NCBI GenBank assembly: GCA_916610825.1
Contig: OU744452.1
Location: 9,642,021 to 9,706,020, forward strand
Origin: Haliclystus octoradiatus
Taxonomy: Eukaryota; Cnidaria; Staurozoa; Stauromedusae; Haliclystidae
DNA length: 64,000 nt
Direction of reading: 5' to 3'
Part shown: piece after piece, positions 1 to 15,000 of the stretch
How the letters are laid out: every line of letters starts with the position of its first letter
How positions within the stretch are numbered: the first letter of the stretch is position 1
Position numbers and translations under genes: made by a program
The notes under the pieces: generated by a model
Told to the model about the DNA's origin: nothing
Database searches by the model: none
Seen by the model: only the letters and a program-made list of their open reading frames with translations

Positions 1-3000
1 TAACTGATCAACCAACCACTGTTGCTGATAACACCACTACCGAAACACCTTCTACCACGTATATTCCAACTACAACCGAAAAACCAAGCACTGTAACTGA
101 TCAACCGACCACTGTTGCTGATAACACCACTACAGAAACACCATCTACTACATTAGCTCCAACAACAACAGAGAAGCCAAGCACTGTTACTGAAGAACCA
201 ACCACTATTGCTGATAACACCACTACTGAAACACCTTCTACCTCCTCCGGTCCAACAACAACAGAGAAGCCAAGCACTATAACTGATCAACCAACCACTA
301 TTGCTGATAACACCACTACAGAAACACCTTCTACCACGTATATTCCAACTACAACCGAACAACCAAGCACTGTAACTGATCAACCGACCACTGTTGCTGA
401 TAACACCACTACAGAAACACCATCTACTACATTAGCTCCAACAACGACAGAGAAGCCAAGCACTGTTACTGAAGAACCAACCACTATTGCTGATAACACC
501 AATACCGAAACACCTTCTACCTCATCCGGTTCAACAACAACAGAGAAGCCAAGCACTATAACTGATCAACCAACCACTATTGCTGATAACACCACTACAG
601 AAACACCATCTACCACGTATGCACCATCTACAACTGAAAAACCAAGTACTATAACTGATCAACCGACCACTGTTGCTGATAATACCACTACAGAAACACC
701 ATCTACCACTTATGTTCCCACTACAACCGAAAAGCCAAGCACTGTAACTGATCAACCAACCACCTTTGCTGACAACACCACTACCGAAACACCTTCTACC
801 TCCTCCGCTCCAACAACAACAGAGAAGCCAAGCACTGTTACTGATCAACCAACCACGATAGCTGATAACACCACTACAGAAACACCATCTACTACATTAG
901 CTCCAACAACAACAGAGAAGCCAAGCACCGTAACTGATCAGCCAACCACTATTGCTGATAACACCACTAGCGAAACACCTTCTACCTCATCAGCTCCAAC
1001 AACAACAGAAAAGCCAAGCACTATAACTGATCAACCAACCACTGTTGCTGATAACACCACTACCGAAACACCTTCTACCACGTATATTCCAACTACAACC
1101 GAACAACCAAGCATTGTAACTGATCAACCGACCACTGTTGCTGATAACACCACTACAGAAACACCATCTACTACATTAGCTCCAACAACAACAGAGAAGC
1201 CAAGCACTGTTACTGAAGAACCAACCACTATTGCTGATAACACCACTACAGAAACACCATCTACTACATTAGCTCCAACAACAACAGAGAAGCCAAGCAC
1301 TATAACTGATCAACCAACCACTGTTGCTGATAACACCACTACCGAAACACCTTCTACCACGTATATTCCAACTACAACCGAACAACCAAGCACTGTAACT
1401 GATCAACCGACCACTGTTGCTGATAACACCACTACAGAAACACCATCTACTACATTAGCTCCAACAACAACAGAGAAGCCAAGCACTGTTACTGAAGAAC
1501 CAACCACTATTGCTGATAACACCACTACCGAAACACCTTCTACCACGTATGCTCCATCTACAACTGAAAAACCAAGTACTATAACTGATCAACCGACCAC
1601 TGTTGCTGATAATACCACTACAGAAACACCATCTACCACTTATGTTCCCACTACAACCGAAAAGCCAAGCACTGTAACTGATCAACCAACCACCTTTGCT
1701 GACAACACCACTACCGAAACACCTTCTACCTCCTCCGCTCCAACAACAACAGAGAAGCCAAGCACTGTTACTGATCAACCAACCACGATAGCTGATAACA
1801 CCACTACAGAAACACCATCTACTACATTAGCTCCAACAACAACAGAGAAGCCAAGCACCGTAACTGATCAGCCAACCACTATTGCTGATAACACCACTAG
1901 CGAAACACCTTCTACCTCATCAGCTCCAACAACAACAGAAAAGCCAAGCACTATAACTGATCAACCAACCACTGTTGCTGATAACACCACTACCGAAACA
2001 CCTTCTACCACGTATATTCCAACTACAACCGAACAACCAAGCACTGTAACTGATCAACCAACCACTATTGCTGATAACACCACTACAGAAACACCATCTA
2101 CTACATTAGCTCCAACAACAACAGAGAAGCCAAGCACTGTTACTGAAGAACCAACCACTATTGCTGATAACACCACTACCGAAACACCTTCTACCTCCTC
2201 CGGTTCAACAACAACAGAGAAGCCAAGCACTATAACTGATCAACCAACCACTATTGCTGATAACACCACTACAGAAACACCATCTACCACGTATGCTCCA
2301 TCTACAACTGAAAATTCAAGTACTATAACTGATCAACCGACAACAGTTGCTGATAATACCACTACAGAAACACCATCTACCACTTATGTTCCCACTACAA
2401 CCGAAAAGCCAAGCACTGTAACTGATCAACCAACCACCTTTGCTGACAACACCACTACCGAAACACCTTCTACCTCCTCCGCTCCAACAACAACAGAGAA
2501 GCCAAGCACTGTTACTGATCAACCAACCACGATAGCTGATAACACCACTACAGAAACACCATCTACTACATTAGCTCCAACAACAACAGAGAAGCCAATC
2601 ACCGTAACTAATCAGCCAGCCACTATTGCTGATAACACCACTAGCGAAACACCTTCTACCTCATCAGCTCCAACAACAACCGAAAAGCCAAGCACTATAA
2701 CTGATCAACCAACCACTGTTGCTGATAACACCACTACCGAAACACCTTCTACCACGTATATTCCAACTACAACCGAACAACCAAGCACTGTAACTGATCA
2801 ACCGACCACTGTTGCTGATAACACCACTACAGAAACACCATCTACTACATTAGCTCCAACAACAACAGAGAAGCCAAGCACTGTTACTGAAGAACCAATC
2901 ACTATTGCTGATAACACTACTATCGAAACACCTTCTACCTCCTCCGGTTCAACAACAACAGAGAAGCCAAGCACTATAACTGATCAACCAACCACTATTG

Positions 3001-6000
3001 CTGATAACACCACTACAGAAACACCATCTACCACGTATGCTCCATCTACAACTGAAAAACCAAGTACTATAACTGATCAACCGACCACTGTTGCTGAAAA
3101 CACCACTACAGAAACACCATCTACTACATTAGCTCCAACAACAACAGAGAAGCCAAGCACCGTAACTGATCAGCCAACCACTATTGCTGATAACACCACT
3201 AGCGAAACACCTTCTACCTCATCAGCTCAAACAACAACAGAAAAGCCAAGCACTATAACTGATCAACCAACCACTGTTGCTGATAACACCACTACCGAAA
3301 CACCTTCTACCACGTATATTCCAACTACAACCGAACAACCAAGCACTGTAACTGATCAACCGACCACTGTTGCTGATAACACCACTACAGAAACACCATC
3401 TACTACATTAGCTCCAACAACAACAACAGAGAAGCCAAGCACTGTTACTGAAGAACCAACCACTATTGCTGATAACACCACTACCGAAACACCTTCTACC
3501 TCCTCCGGTCCAACAACAACAGAGAAGCCAAGCACTATAACTGATCAACCAACCACTATTGCTGATAACACCACTACAGAAACACCATCTACCACGTATG
3601 CTCCATCTACAACTGAAAATTCAAGTACTATAACTGATCAACCGACAACAGTTGCTGATAATACCACTACAGAAACACCATCTACCACTTATGTTCCCAC
3701 TACAACCGAAAAGCCAAGCACTGTAACTGATCAACCAACCACCTTTGCTGACAACACCACTACCAAAACACCTTCTACCTCCTCCGCTCCAACAACAACA
3801 GAGAAGCCAAGCACTGTTACTGATCAACCAACCACGATAGCTGATAACACCACTACAGAAACACCATCTACTACATTAGCTCCAACAACAACAGAGAAGC
3901 CAATCACCGTAACTGATCAGCCAGCCACTATTGCTGATAACACCACTAGCGAAACACCTTCTACCTCATCAGCTCCAACAACAACCGAAAAGCCAAGCAC
4001 TATAACTGATCAACCAACCACTGTTGCTGATAATACCACTACAGAAACACCATCTACCACTTATGTTCCCACTACAACCGAAAAGCCAAGCACTGTAACT
4101 GATCAACCAACCACGATTGCTGATAACACCACTACAGAAACACCATCTACTACATTAGCTCCAACAACAACAGAGAAGCCAAGCACTGTAACTGATCAAC
4201 CAACCACTATTGCTGATAACACCACTAGCGAAACACCTTCTACGTCATCAGCTCCAACAACAACAGAAAAGCCAAGCACTATTACTGATCAACCAACCAC
4301 AATTGCTGATAACACCACTACAGAAACACCATCTACCACGTATGCTCCATCTACAACTGAAAAACCAAGTACTATAACTGATCAACCGACAACTGTTGCT
4401 GATAATACCACTACAGAAACACCATCTACCACTTATGTTCCCACTACAACCGAAAAGCCAAGCACTGTAACTGATCAACCAACCACGATTGCTGATAACA
4501 CCACTACAGAAACACCATCTACTACATTAGCTCCAACAACAACAGAGAAGCCAAGCACTGTAACTGATCAACCAACCACTATTGCTGATAACACCACTAG
4601 CGAAACACCTTCTACGTCATCAGCTCCAACAACAACAGAAAAGCCAAGCACTATTACTGATCAACCAACCACAATTGCTGATAACACCACTACAGAAACA
4701 CCATCTACCACGTATGCTCCATCTACAACTGAAAAACCAAGTACTATAACTGATCAACCGACAACTGTTGCTGATAATACCACTACAGAAACACCATCTA
4801 CCACTTATATTCCCACTACAACCGAAAAGCCAAGCACTGTAACTGATCAACCAACCACCTTTGCTGACAACACCACTACCGAAACACCTTCTACCTCCTC
4901 CGCTCCAACAACAACAGAGAAGCCAAGCACTGTTACTGATCAACCAACCACGATTGCTGATAACACCACTACAGAAACACCATCTACTACATTAGCTCCA
5001 ACAACAACAGAGAAGCCAAGCACCGTAACTGATCAGCCAACCACTATTGCTGATAACACCACTAGCGAAACACCTTCTACCTCATCAGCTCCAACAACAA
5101 CAGAAAAGCCAAGCACTATAACTGATCAACCAACCACTGTTGCTGATAACACCACTACCGAAACACCTTCTACTACATTAGCTCCAACAACAACAGAAAA
5201 GCCAAGCACTATTACTGATCAACCAACCACGATTGCTGATAACACCACTACAGAAACACCATCTACCACGTATGCTCCATCTACAACTGAAAAACCAAGT
5301 ACTATAACTGATCAACCGACCACTGTTGCTGATAATACCTCTACAGAAACACCATCTACCACTTATGTTCCCACTACAACCGAAAAGCCAAGCACTGTAA
5401 CTGATCAACCAACCACTATTGCTGATAACACCACTAGCGAAACACCTTCTACGTCATCAGCTCTAACAACAACAGAAAAGCCAAGCACTATTACTGATCA
5501 ACCAACCACGATTGTTGATAACACCACTACAGAAACACCATCTACCACGTATGCTCCATCTACAACTGAAAAACCAAGTACTATAACTGATCAACCGACC
5601 ACTGTTGCTGATAATACCACTACAGAAACACCATCTACCACTTATGTTCCCACTACAACCGAAAAGCCAAGCACTGTAACTGATCAACCAACCACCTTTG
5701 CTGACAACACCACTACTGAAACACCTTCTACCTCCTCCGCTCCAACAACAACAGAGAAGCCAAGCACTGTTACTGATCAACCAACCACGATTGCTGATAA
5801 CACCACTACAGAAACACCATCTACTACATTAGCTCCAACAACAACAGAGAAGCCAAGCACTGTAACTGATCAACCAACCACTATTGCTGATAACACCACT
5901 AGCGAAACACCTTCTACGTCATCAGCTCCAACAACAACAGAAAAGCCAAGCACTATTACTGATCAACCAACCACAATTGCTGATAACACCACTACAGAAA

Positions 6001-9000
6001 CACCATCTACCACGTATGCTCCATCTACAACTGAAAAACCAAGTACTATAACTGATCAACCGACAACTGTTGCTGATAATACCACTACAGAAACACCATC
6101 TACCACTTATATTCCAACTACAACCGAAAAGCCAAGCACTGTAACTGATCAACCAACCACCATTGCTGATAACACCACTACCGAAACACCTTCTACCTCC
6201 TCCGCTCCAACAACAACAGAGAAGCCAAGCACTGTTACTGATCAACCAACCACGATTGCTGATAACACCACTACAGAAACACCATCTACTACATTAGCTC
6301 CAACAACAACAGAGAAGCCAAGCACCGTAACTGATCAGCCAACCACTATTGCTGATAACACCACTAGCGAAACACCTTCTACCTCATCAGCTCCAACAAC
6401 AACAGAAAAGCCAAGCACTGTAACTGATCAACCAACCACTGTTGCTGATAACACCACTACCGAAACACCTTCTACTACATTAGCTCCAACAACAACAGAG
6501 AAGCCAAGCACTGTAACTGATCAACCAACCACGATTGCTGATAATACCACTACAGAAACACCATCTACTACATTAGCTCCAACAACAACAGAGAAGCCAA
6601 GCACCGTAACTGATCAACCAACCACCTTTGCTGACAACACCACTACCGAAACACCTTCTACCTCCTCCGCTCCCACAACAACAGAGAAGCCAAGCACTGT
6701 TACTGATCAACCAACCACTGTTGCTGATAACACCACTACCGAAACACCTTCTACCACGTATATTCCAACTACAACCGAACAACCAAGCACTGTAACTGAT
6801 CAACCGACCACTGTTGCTGATAACGCCACTACAGAAACACCATCTACTACATTAGCTCCAACAACAACAGAGAAGCCAAGCACTGTAACTGATCAACCAA
6901 CCACTATTGCTGATAACACCACTACCGAAACACCTTCTACCTCCTCTGCTCCCACAACAACAGAGAAGCCAAGCACTGTTACTGATCAACCAACCACTGT
7001 TGCTGATAACACCACTACCGAAACACCTTCTACCACGTATATTCCAACTACAACCGAACAACCAAGCACTGTAACTGATCAACCAACCACTGTTGCTGAT
7101 AACACCACTACCGAAACACCTTCTACCACGTATATTCCAACTACAACCGAACAACCAAGCACTGTAACTGATCAACCGACCACTGTTGCTGATAACACCA
7201 CTACAGAAACACCATCTACTACATTAGCTCCAACAACAACAGAGAAGCCAAGCACTGTAACTGATCAACCAACCACTATTGCTGATAACACCACTAGCGA
7301 AACACCTTCTACGTCATCAGCTCCAACAACAACAGAGAAGCCAAGCACTGTTACTGATCAACCAACCACCTTTGCTGACAACACCACTACCGAAACACCT
7401 TCTACCTCCTCCGCTCCCACAACAACAGAGAAGCCAAGCACTGTTACTGATCAACCAACCACTGTTGCTGATAACACCACTACCGAAACACCTTCTACCA
7501 CGTATATTCCAACTACAACCGAACAACCAAGCACTGTAACTGATCAACCGACCACTGTTGCTGATAACGCCACTACAGAAACACCATCTACTACATTAGC
7601 TCCAACAACAACAGAGAAGCCAAGCACTGTAACTGATCAACCAACCACTATTGCTGATAACACCACTACCGAAACACCTTCTACCTCCTCTGCTCCCACA
7701 ACAACAGAGAAGCCAAGCACTGTAACTGATCAACCAACCACTATTGCTGATAACACCACTAGCGAAACACCTTCTACGTCATCAGCTCCAACAACAACAG
7801 AGAAGCCAAGCACTGTTACTGATCAACCAACCACTGTTGCTGATAACACCACTACCGAAACACCTTCTACCACGTATATTCCAACTACAACCGAACAACC
7901 AAGCACTGTAACTGATCAACCGACCACTGTTGCTGACAACACCACTACCGAAACACCTTCTACCTCCTCCGCTCCAACAACAACAGAGAAGCCAAGCACT
8001 GTTACTGATCAACCAACCACTGTTGCTGATAACACCACTACCGAAACACCTTCTACCACGTATATTCCAACTACAACCGAACAACCAAGCACTGTAACTG
8101 ATCAACCGACCACTGTTGCTGATAACACCACTACAGAAACACCATCTACTACATTAGCTCCAACAACAACAGAGAAGCCAAGCACTGTAACTGATCAACC
8201 AACCACTATTGCTGATAACACCACTAGCGAAACACCTTCTACGTCATCAGCTCCAACAACAACAGAGAAGCCAAGCACTGTTACTGATCAACCAAGCACT
8301 ATTGCTGATAACACCACTACCGAAACACCTTCTACCTCCTCCGGTCCAACAACAACAGAGAAGCCAAGCACTATAACTGATCAACCAACCACCTTTGCTG
8401 ACAACACCACTACCGAAACACCTTCTACCTCCTCCGCTCCAAGAACAACAGAGAAGCCAAGCACTGTTACTGATCAACCAACCACTGTTGCTGATAACAC
8501 CACTACCGAAACACCTTCTGCCACGTATATTCCAACTACAACCGAACAACCAAGCACTGTAACTGATCAACCGACCACTGTTGCTGATAACACCACTACA
8601 GAAACACCATCTACTACATTAGCTCCAACAACAACAGAGAAGCCAAGCACTGTTACTGAAGAACCAACCACTATTGCTGATAACACCACTACCGAAACAC
8701 CTTCTACCTCCTCCGGTCCAACAACAACAGAGAAGCCAAGCACTATAACTGATCATCCAACCACTATTGCTGATAACACCACTAGCGAAACACCTTCTAC
8801 CTCATCAGCTCCAACAACAACACGAAATCCAAGCACTATAACTGATCAACCAACCACTGTTGCTGATAACACCACTACCGAAACACCTTCTACTACATTA
8901 GCTCCAACAACAACAGAGAAGCCAAGCACTGTAACTGATCAACCAACCACTATTGCTGATAACACCACTAGCGAAACACCTTCTACGTCATCAGCTCCAA

Positions 9001-12000
9001 CAACAACAGAAAAGCCAAGCACTATTACTGATCAACCAACCACGATTGCTGATAACACTACTACAGAAACACCATCTACTACATTTGCTCAAACAACAAC
9101 AGAGAAGCCAAGCACCGTAACTGATCAGCCAACCACTATTGCTGATAACACCACTAGCAAAACACCTTCTACCTCATCAGCTCCAACAACAACAGAAAAG
9201 CCAAGCACTATAACTGATCAACCAACCACTGTTGCTGATAATACCACTACAGAAACACCATCTACCACTTATGTTCCCACTACAACCGAAAAGCCAAGCA
9301 CTGTAACTGATCAACCAACCACCTTTGCTGACAACACCACTACCGAAACACCTTCTACCTCCTCCCCTCCAACAACAACAGAGAAGCCAAGCACTGTTAC
9401 TGATCAACCAACCACTATTGCTGATAACACTACTACAGAAACACCATCTACCACGTATGTTCCAACTACAACCGAAAATCCAAGCACTATAACTGATCAG
9501 CCAACCACTATTGCTGATAACACTACTACAGAAACACCATCTACTACATTTGCTCAAACAACAACAGAAAATCCAAGCACTATTACTGATCAACCAACCA
9601 CGATTGCTGATAACACCACTACAGAAACACCATCTACTACATTAGCTCCAACAACAACAGAGAAGCCAAGCACTGTTACTGAAGAACCAACCACTATTGC
9701 TGATAACACCACTACCGAAACACCTTCTACCTCCTCCGGTCCAACAACAACAGAGAAGCCAAGCACTATAACTGATCAACCAACCACGATTGCTGATAAC
9801 ACCACTACCGCAGCACCTTCTACTACATTAGCTCCAACAACAACAGAAAAGCCAAGCACTGTAACTGATCAACCAACCACGATTGCTGATAACACCACTA
9901 CTGAAACACCTTCTACTACATTAGCTCCAACAACAACAGAGAAGCCAAGCACTGTAACTGATCAACCAACCACTATTGCTGATAACACCACTAGCGAAAC
10001 ACCTTCTACGTCATCAGCTCCAACAACAACAGAGAAGCCAAGCACTGTTACTGATCAACCAACCGCTGTTGCTGATAACACCACTACCGAAACACCTTCT
10101 ACCACGTATATTCCAACTACAACCGAACAACCAAGCACTGTAACTGATCAACCGACCACTGTTGCTGACAACACCACTACCGAAACACCTTCTACCTCCT
10201 CCGCTCCAACAACAACAGAGAAGCCAAGCACTGTTACTGATCAACCAACCACTGTTGCTGATAACACCACTACCGAAACACCTTCTACCACGTATATTCC
10301 AACTACAACCGAACAACCAAGCACTGTAACTGATCAACCGACCACTGTTGCTGATAACACCACTACAGAAACACCATCTACTACTTTAGCTCCAACAACA
10401 ACAGAGAAGCCAAGCACTGTAACTGATCAACCAACCACTATTGCTGATAACACCACTAGCGAAACACCTTCTACCTCATCAGCTCCAATAACAACAGAAA
10501 AGCCAAGCACTATAACTGATCAACCAACCACTGTTGCTGATAATACCACTACAGAAACACCATCTACTACATTAGCTCCAACAACAACAGAGAAGCCAAG
10601 CACTGTTACTGAAGAACCAACCACTATTGCTGATAACACCACTACCGAAACACCTTCTACCTCCTCCGGTCCAACAACAACAGAGAAGCCAAGCACTATA
10701 ACTGATCAACCAACCACGATTGCTGATAACACCACTACCGCAGCACCTTCTACTACAATAGCTCCAACAACAACAGAGAAGCCAAGCACTGTTACTGATC
10801 AACCAACCACTGTTGCTGATAACACCACTACCGAAACACCTTCTACCACGTATATTCCAACTACAACCGAACAACCAAGCACTGTAACTGATCAACCGAC
10901 CACTGTTGCTGACAACACCACTACCGAAACACCTTCTACCTCCTCCGCTCCAACAACAACAGAGAAGCCAAGCACTGTTACTGATCAACCAACCACTGTT
11001 GCTGATAACACCACTACCGAAACACCTTCTACCACGTATATTCCAACTACAACCGAACAACCAAGCACTGTAACTGATCAACCGACCACTGTTGCTGATA
11101 ACACCACTACAGAAACACCATCTACTACATTAGCTCCAACAACAACAGAGAAGCCAAGCACTGTAACTGATCAACCAACCACTATTGCTGATAACACCAC
11201 TAGCGAAACACCTTCTACGTCATCAGCTCCAACAACAACAGAGAAGCCAAGCACTGTTACTGATCAACCAACCACTATTGCTGATAACACCACTACCGAA
11301 ACACCTTCTACCTCCTCCGGTCCAACAACAACAGAGAAGCCAAGCACTATAACTGATCAACCAACCACCTTTGCTGACAACACCACTACCGAAACACCTT
11401 CTACCTCCTCCGCTCCAACAACAACAAAGAAGCCAAGCACTGTTACTGATCAACCAACCACTGTTGCTGATAACACCACTACCGAAACACCTTCTACCAC
11501 GTATATTCCAACTACAACCGAACAACCAAGCACTGTAACTGATCAACCGACCACTGTTGCTGATAACACCACTACAGAAACACCATCTACTACATTAGCT
11601 CCAACAACAACAGAGAAGCCAAGCACTGTAACTGATCAACCAACCACTATTGCTGATAACACCACTAGCGAAACACCTTCTACGTCATCAGCTCCAACAA
11701 CAACAGAGAAGCCAAGCACTGTTACTGATCAACCAACCACTATTGCTGATAACACCACTACCGAAACACCTTCTACCACGTATATTCCAACTACAACCGA
11801 ACAACCAAGCACTGTAACTGATCAACCGACCACTGTTGCTGATAACACCACTACAGAAACACCATCTACTACTTTAGCTCCAACAACAACAGAGAAGCCA
11901 AGCACTGTAACTGATCAACCAACCACTATTGCTGATAACACCACTAGCGAAACACCTTCTACCTCATCAGCTCCAACAACAACAGAAAAGCCAAGCACTA

Positions 12001-15000
12001 TAACTGATCAACCAACCACTGTTGCTGATAATACCACTACAGAAACACCATCTACTACATTAGCTCCAACAACAACAGAGAAGCCAAGCACTGTTACTGA
12101 AGAACCAACCACTATTGCTGATAACACCACTACCGAAACACCTTCTACCTCCTCCGGTCCAACAACAACAGAGAAGCCAAGCACTATAACTGATCAACCA
12201 ACCACGATTGCTGATAACACCACTACCGCAGCACCTTCTACTACAATAGCTCCAACAACAACAGAGAAGCCAAGCACTGTTACTGATCAACCAACCACTG
12301 TTGCTGATAACACCACTACCGAAACACCTTCTACCACGTATATTCCAACTACAACCGAACAACCAAGCACTGTAACTGATCAACCGACCACTGTTGCTGA
12401 CAACACCACTACCGAAACACCTTCTACCTCCTCCGCTCCAACAACAACAGAGAAGCCAAGCACTGTTACTGATCAACCAACCACTGTTGCTGATAACACC
12501 ACTACCGAAACACCTTCTACCACGTATATTCCAACTACAACCGAACAACCAAGCACTGTAACTGATCAACCGACCACTGTTGCTGATAACACCACTACAG
12601 AAACACCATCTACTACATTAGCTCCAACAACAACAGAGAAGCCAAGCACTATAACTGATCAACCAACCACTATTGCTGATAACACCACTAGCGAAACACC
12701 TTCTACGTCATCAGCTCCAACAACAACAGAGAAGCCAAGCACTGTTACTGATCAACCAACCACTATTGCTGATAACACCACTACCGAAACACCTTCTACC
12801 TCCTCCGGTCCAACAACAACAGAGAAGCCAAGCACTATAACTGATCAACCAACCACCTTTGCTGACAACACCACTACCGAAACACCTTCTACCTCCTCCG
12901 CTCCAACAACAACAGAGAAGCCAAGCACTGTTACTGATCAACCAACCACTGTTGCTGATAACACCACTACCGAAACACCTTCTACCACGTATATTCCAAC
13001 TACAACCGAACAACCAAGCACTGTAACTGAACAACCGACCACTGTTGCTGATAACACCACTACAGAAACACCATCTACTACATTAGCTCCAACAACAACA
13101 GAGAAGCCAAGCACTGTAACTGATCAACCAACCACTATTGCTGATAACACCACTAGCGAAACACCTTCTACGTCATCAGCTCCAACAACAACAGAGAAGC
13201 CAAGCACTGTTACTGATCAACCAACCACTATTGCTGATAACACCACTACCGAAACACCTTCTACCTCCTCCGGTCCAACAACAACAGAGAAGCCAAGCAC
13301 TATAACTGATCAACCAACCACCTTTGCTGACAAGTCCACTACCGAAACACCTTCTACCTCCTCCGCTCCAACAACAACAGAGAAGCCAAGCACTATAACT
13401 GATCAACCAACCACCTTTGCTGACAACACCACTACCGAAACACCTTCTACCTCCTCCGCTCCAACAACAACAGAGAAGCCAAGCACTGTTACTGATCAAC
13501 CAACCACTGTTGCTGATAACACCACTACCGAAACACCTTCTACCACGTATATTCCAACTACAACCGAACAACCAAGCACTGTAACTGATCAACCGACCAC
13601 TGTTGCTGATAACACCACTACAGAAACACCATCTACTACATTAGCTCCAACAACAACAGAGAAGCCAAGCACTGTAACTGATCAACCAACCACTATTGCT
13701 GATAACACCACTAGCGAAACACCTTCTACGTCATCAGCTCCAACAACAACAGAGAAGCCAAGCACTGTTACTGATCAACCAACCACTATTGCTGATAACA
13801 CCACTACCGAAACACCTTCTACCTCATCAGCTCCAACAACAACAGAGAAGCCAAGCACTATAACTGATCAACCAACCACCTTTGCTGACAAGTCCACTAC
13901 CGAAACACCTTCTACCTCCTCCGCTCCAACAACAACAGAGAAGCCAAGCACTGTTACTGATCAACCAACCACTGTTGCTGATAACACCACTACCGAAACA
14001 CCTTCTACCACGTATATTCCAACTACAACCGAACAACCAAGCACTGTAACTGATCAACCGACCACTGTTGCTGATAACACCACTACAGAAACACCATCTA
14101 CTACATTAGCTCCAACAACAACAGAGAAGCCAAGCACTGTTACTGAAGAACCAACCACTATTGCTGATAACACCACTACCGAAACACCTTCTACCTCCTC
14201 CGGTCCAACAACAACAGAGAAGCCAAGCACTATAACTGATCATCCAACCACTATTGCTGATAACACCACTAGCGAAACACCTTCTACCTCATCAGCTCCA
14301 ACAACAACAGGAAAGCCAAGCACTATAACTGATCAACCAACCACTGTTGCTGATAACACCACTACCGAAACACCTTCTACTACATTAGCTCCAACAACAA
14401 CAGAGAAGCCAAGCACTGTAACTGATCAACCAACCACTATTGCTGATAACACCACTAGCGAAACACCTTCTACGTCATCAGCTCCAACAACAACAGAAAA
14501 GCCAAGCACTATTACTGATCAACCAACCACGATTGCTGATAACACTACTACAGAAACACCATCTACTACATTTGCTCAAACAACAACAGAGAAGCCAAGC
14601 ACCGTAACTGATCAGCCAACCACTATTGCTGATAACACCACTAGCAAAACACCTTCTACCTCATCAGCTCCAACAACAACAGAAAAGCCAAGCATTATAA
14701 CTGATCAACCAACCACTGTTGCTGATAATGCCACTACAGAAACACCATCTACCACTTATGTTCCCACTACAACCGAAAAGCCAAGCACTGTAACTGATCA
14801 ACCAACCACCTTTGCTGACAACACCACTACCGAAACACCTTCTACCTCCTCCCCTCCAACAACAACAGAGAAGCCAAGCACTGTTACTGATCAACCAACC
14901 ACTATTGCTGATAACACTACTACAGAAACACCATCTACCACGTATGTTCCAACTACAACCGAAAATCCAAGCACTATAACTGATCAGCCAACCACTATTG

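Larger units (their letters stand above)
1..4115 (+). repeat. Segment copy R1 (left-truncated by the window edge)
   Basis: Bases 1-4115 match 26602 to about 30713 and 45388 to about 49499 unit for unit. The offset to the second copy is 26601 bases before the extra codon near 3420 and 26598 after it. Differences seen are isolated substitutions, such as Lys for Gln in the unit ending at base 95. Shared rare marks include Ile for Thr in ACT ATC GAA near 2930 and the ENSST units at 2313 and 3618. Similarity stops near 4116, where R1 has an ACG ATT unit and R2 has an ACC TTT unit. The left end of this copy is outside the window. Confidence 0.85.

Noticed and set aside
7279-7539. Open + strand stretch of 86 codons in another frame, rich in Leu, Pro and Gln
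   Set aside because: It is an off-frame reading of the same repeat and is broken by stops in other copies. Nothing supports translation.
10572-11081. Long Trp/Cys-rich open stretches on the - strand, here and at about ninety other places (for example 9177-9593, 16989-17498, 62838-63161)
   Set aside because: They are codon-for-codon antisense shadows of the repeat. They start at TTG (the complement of the Gln codon CAA) and end wherever a TTA or TCA codon on the + strand gives an antisense stop. They have no independent start signal or conservation.
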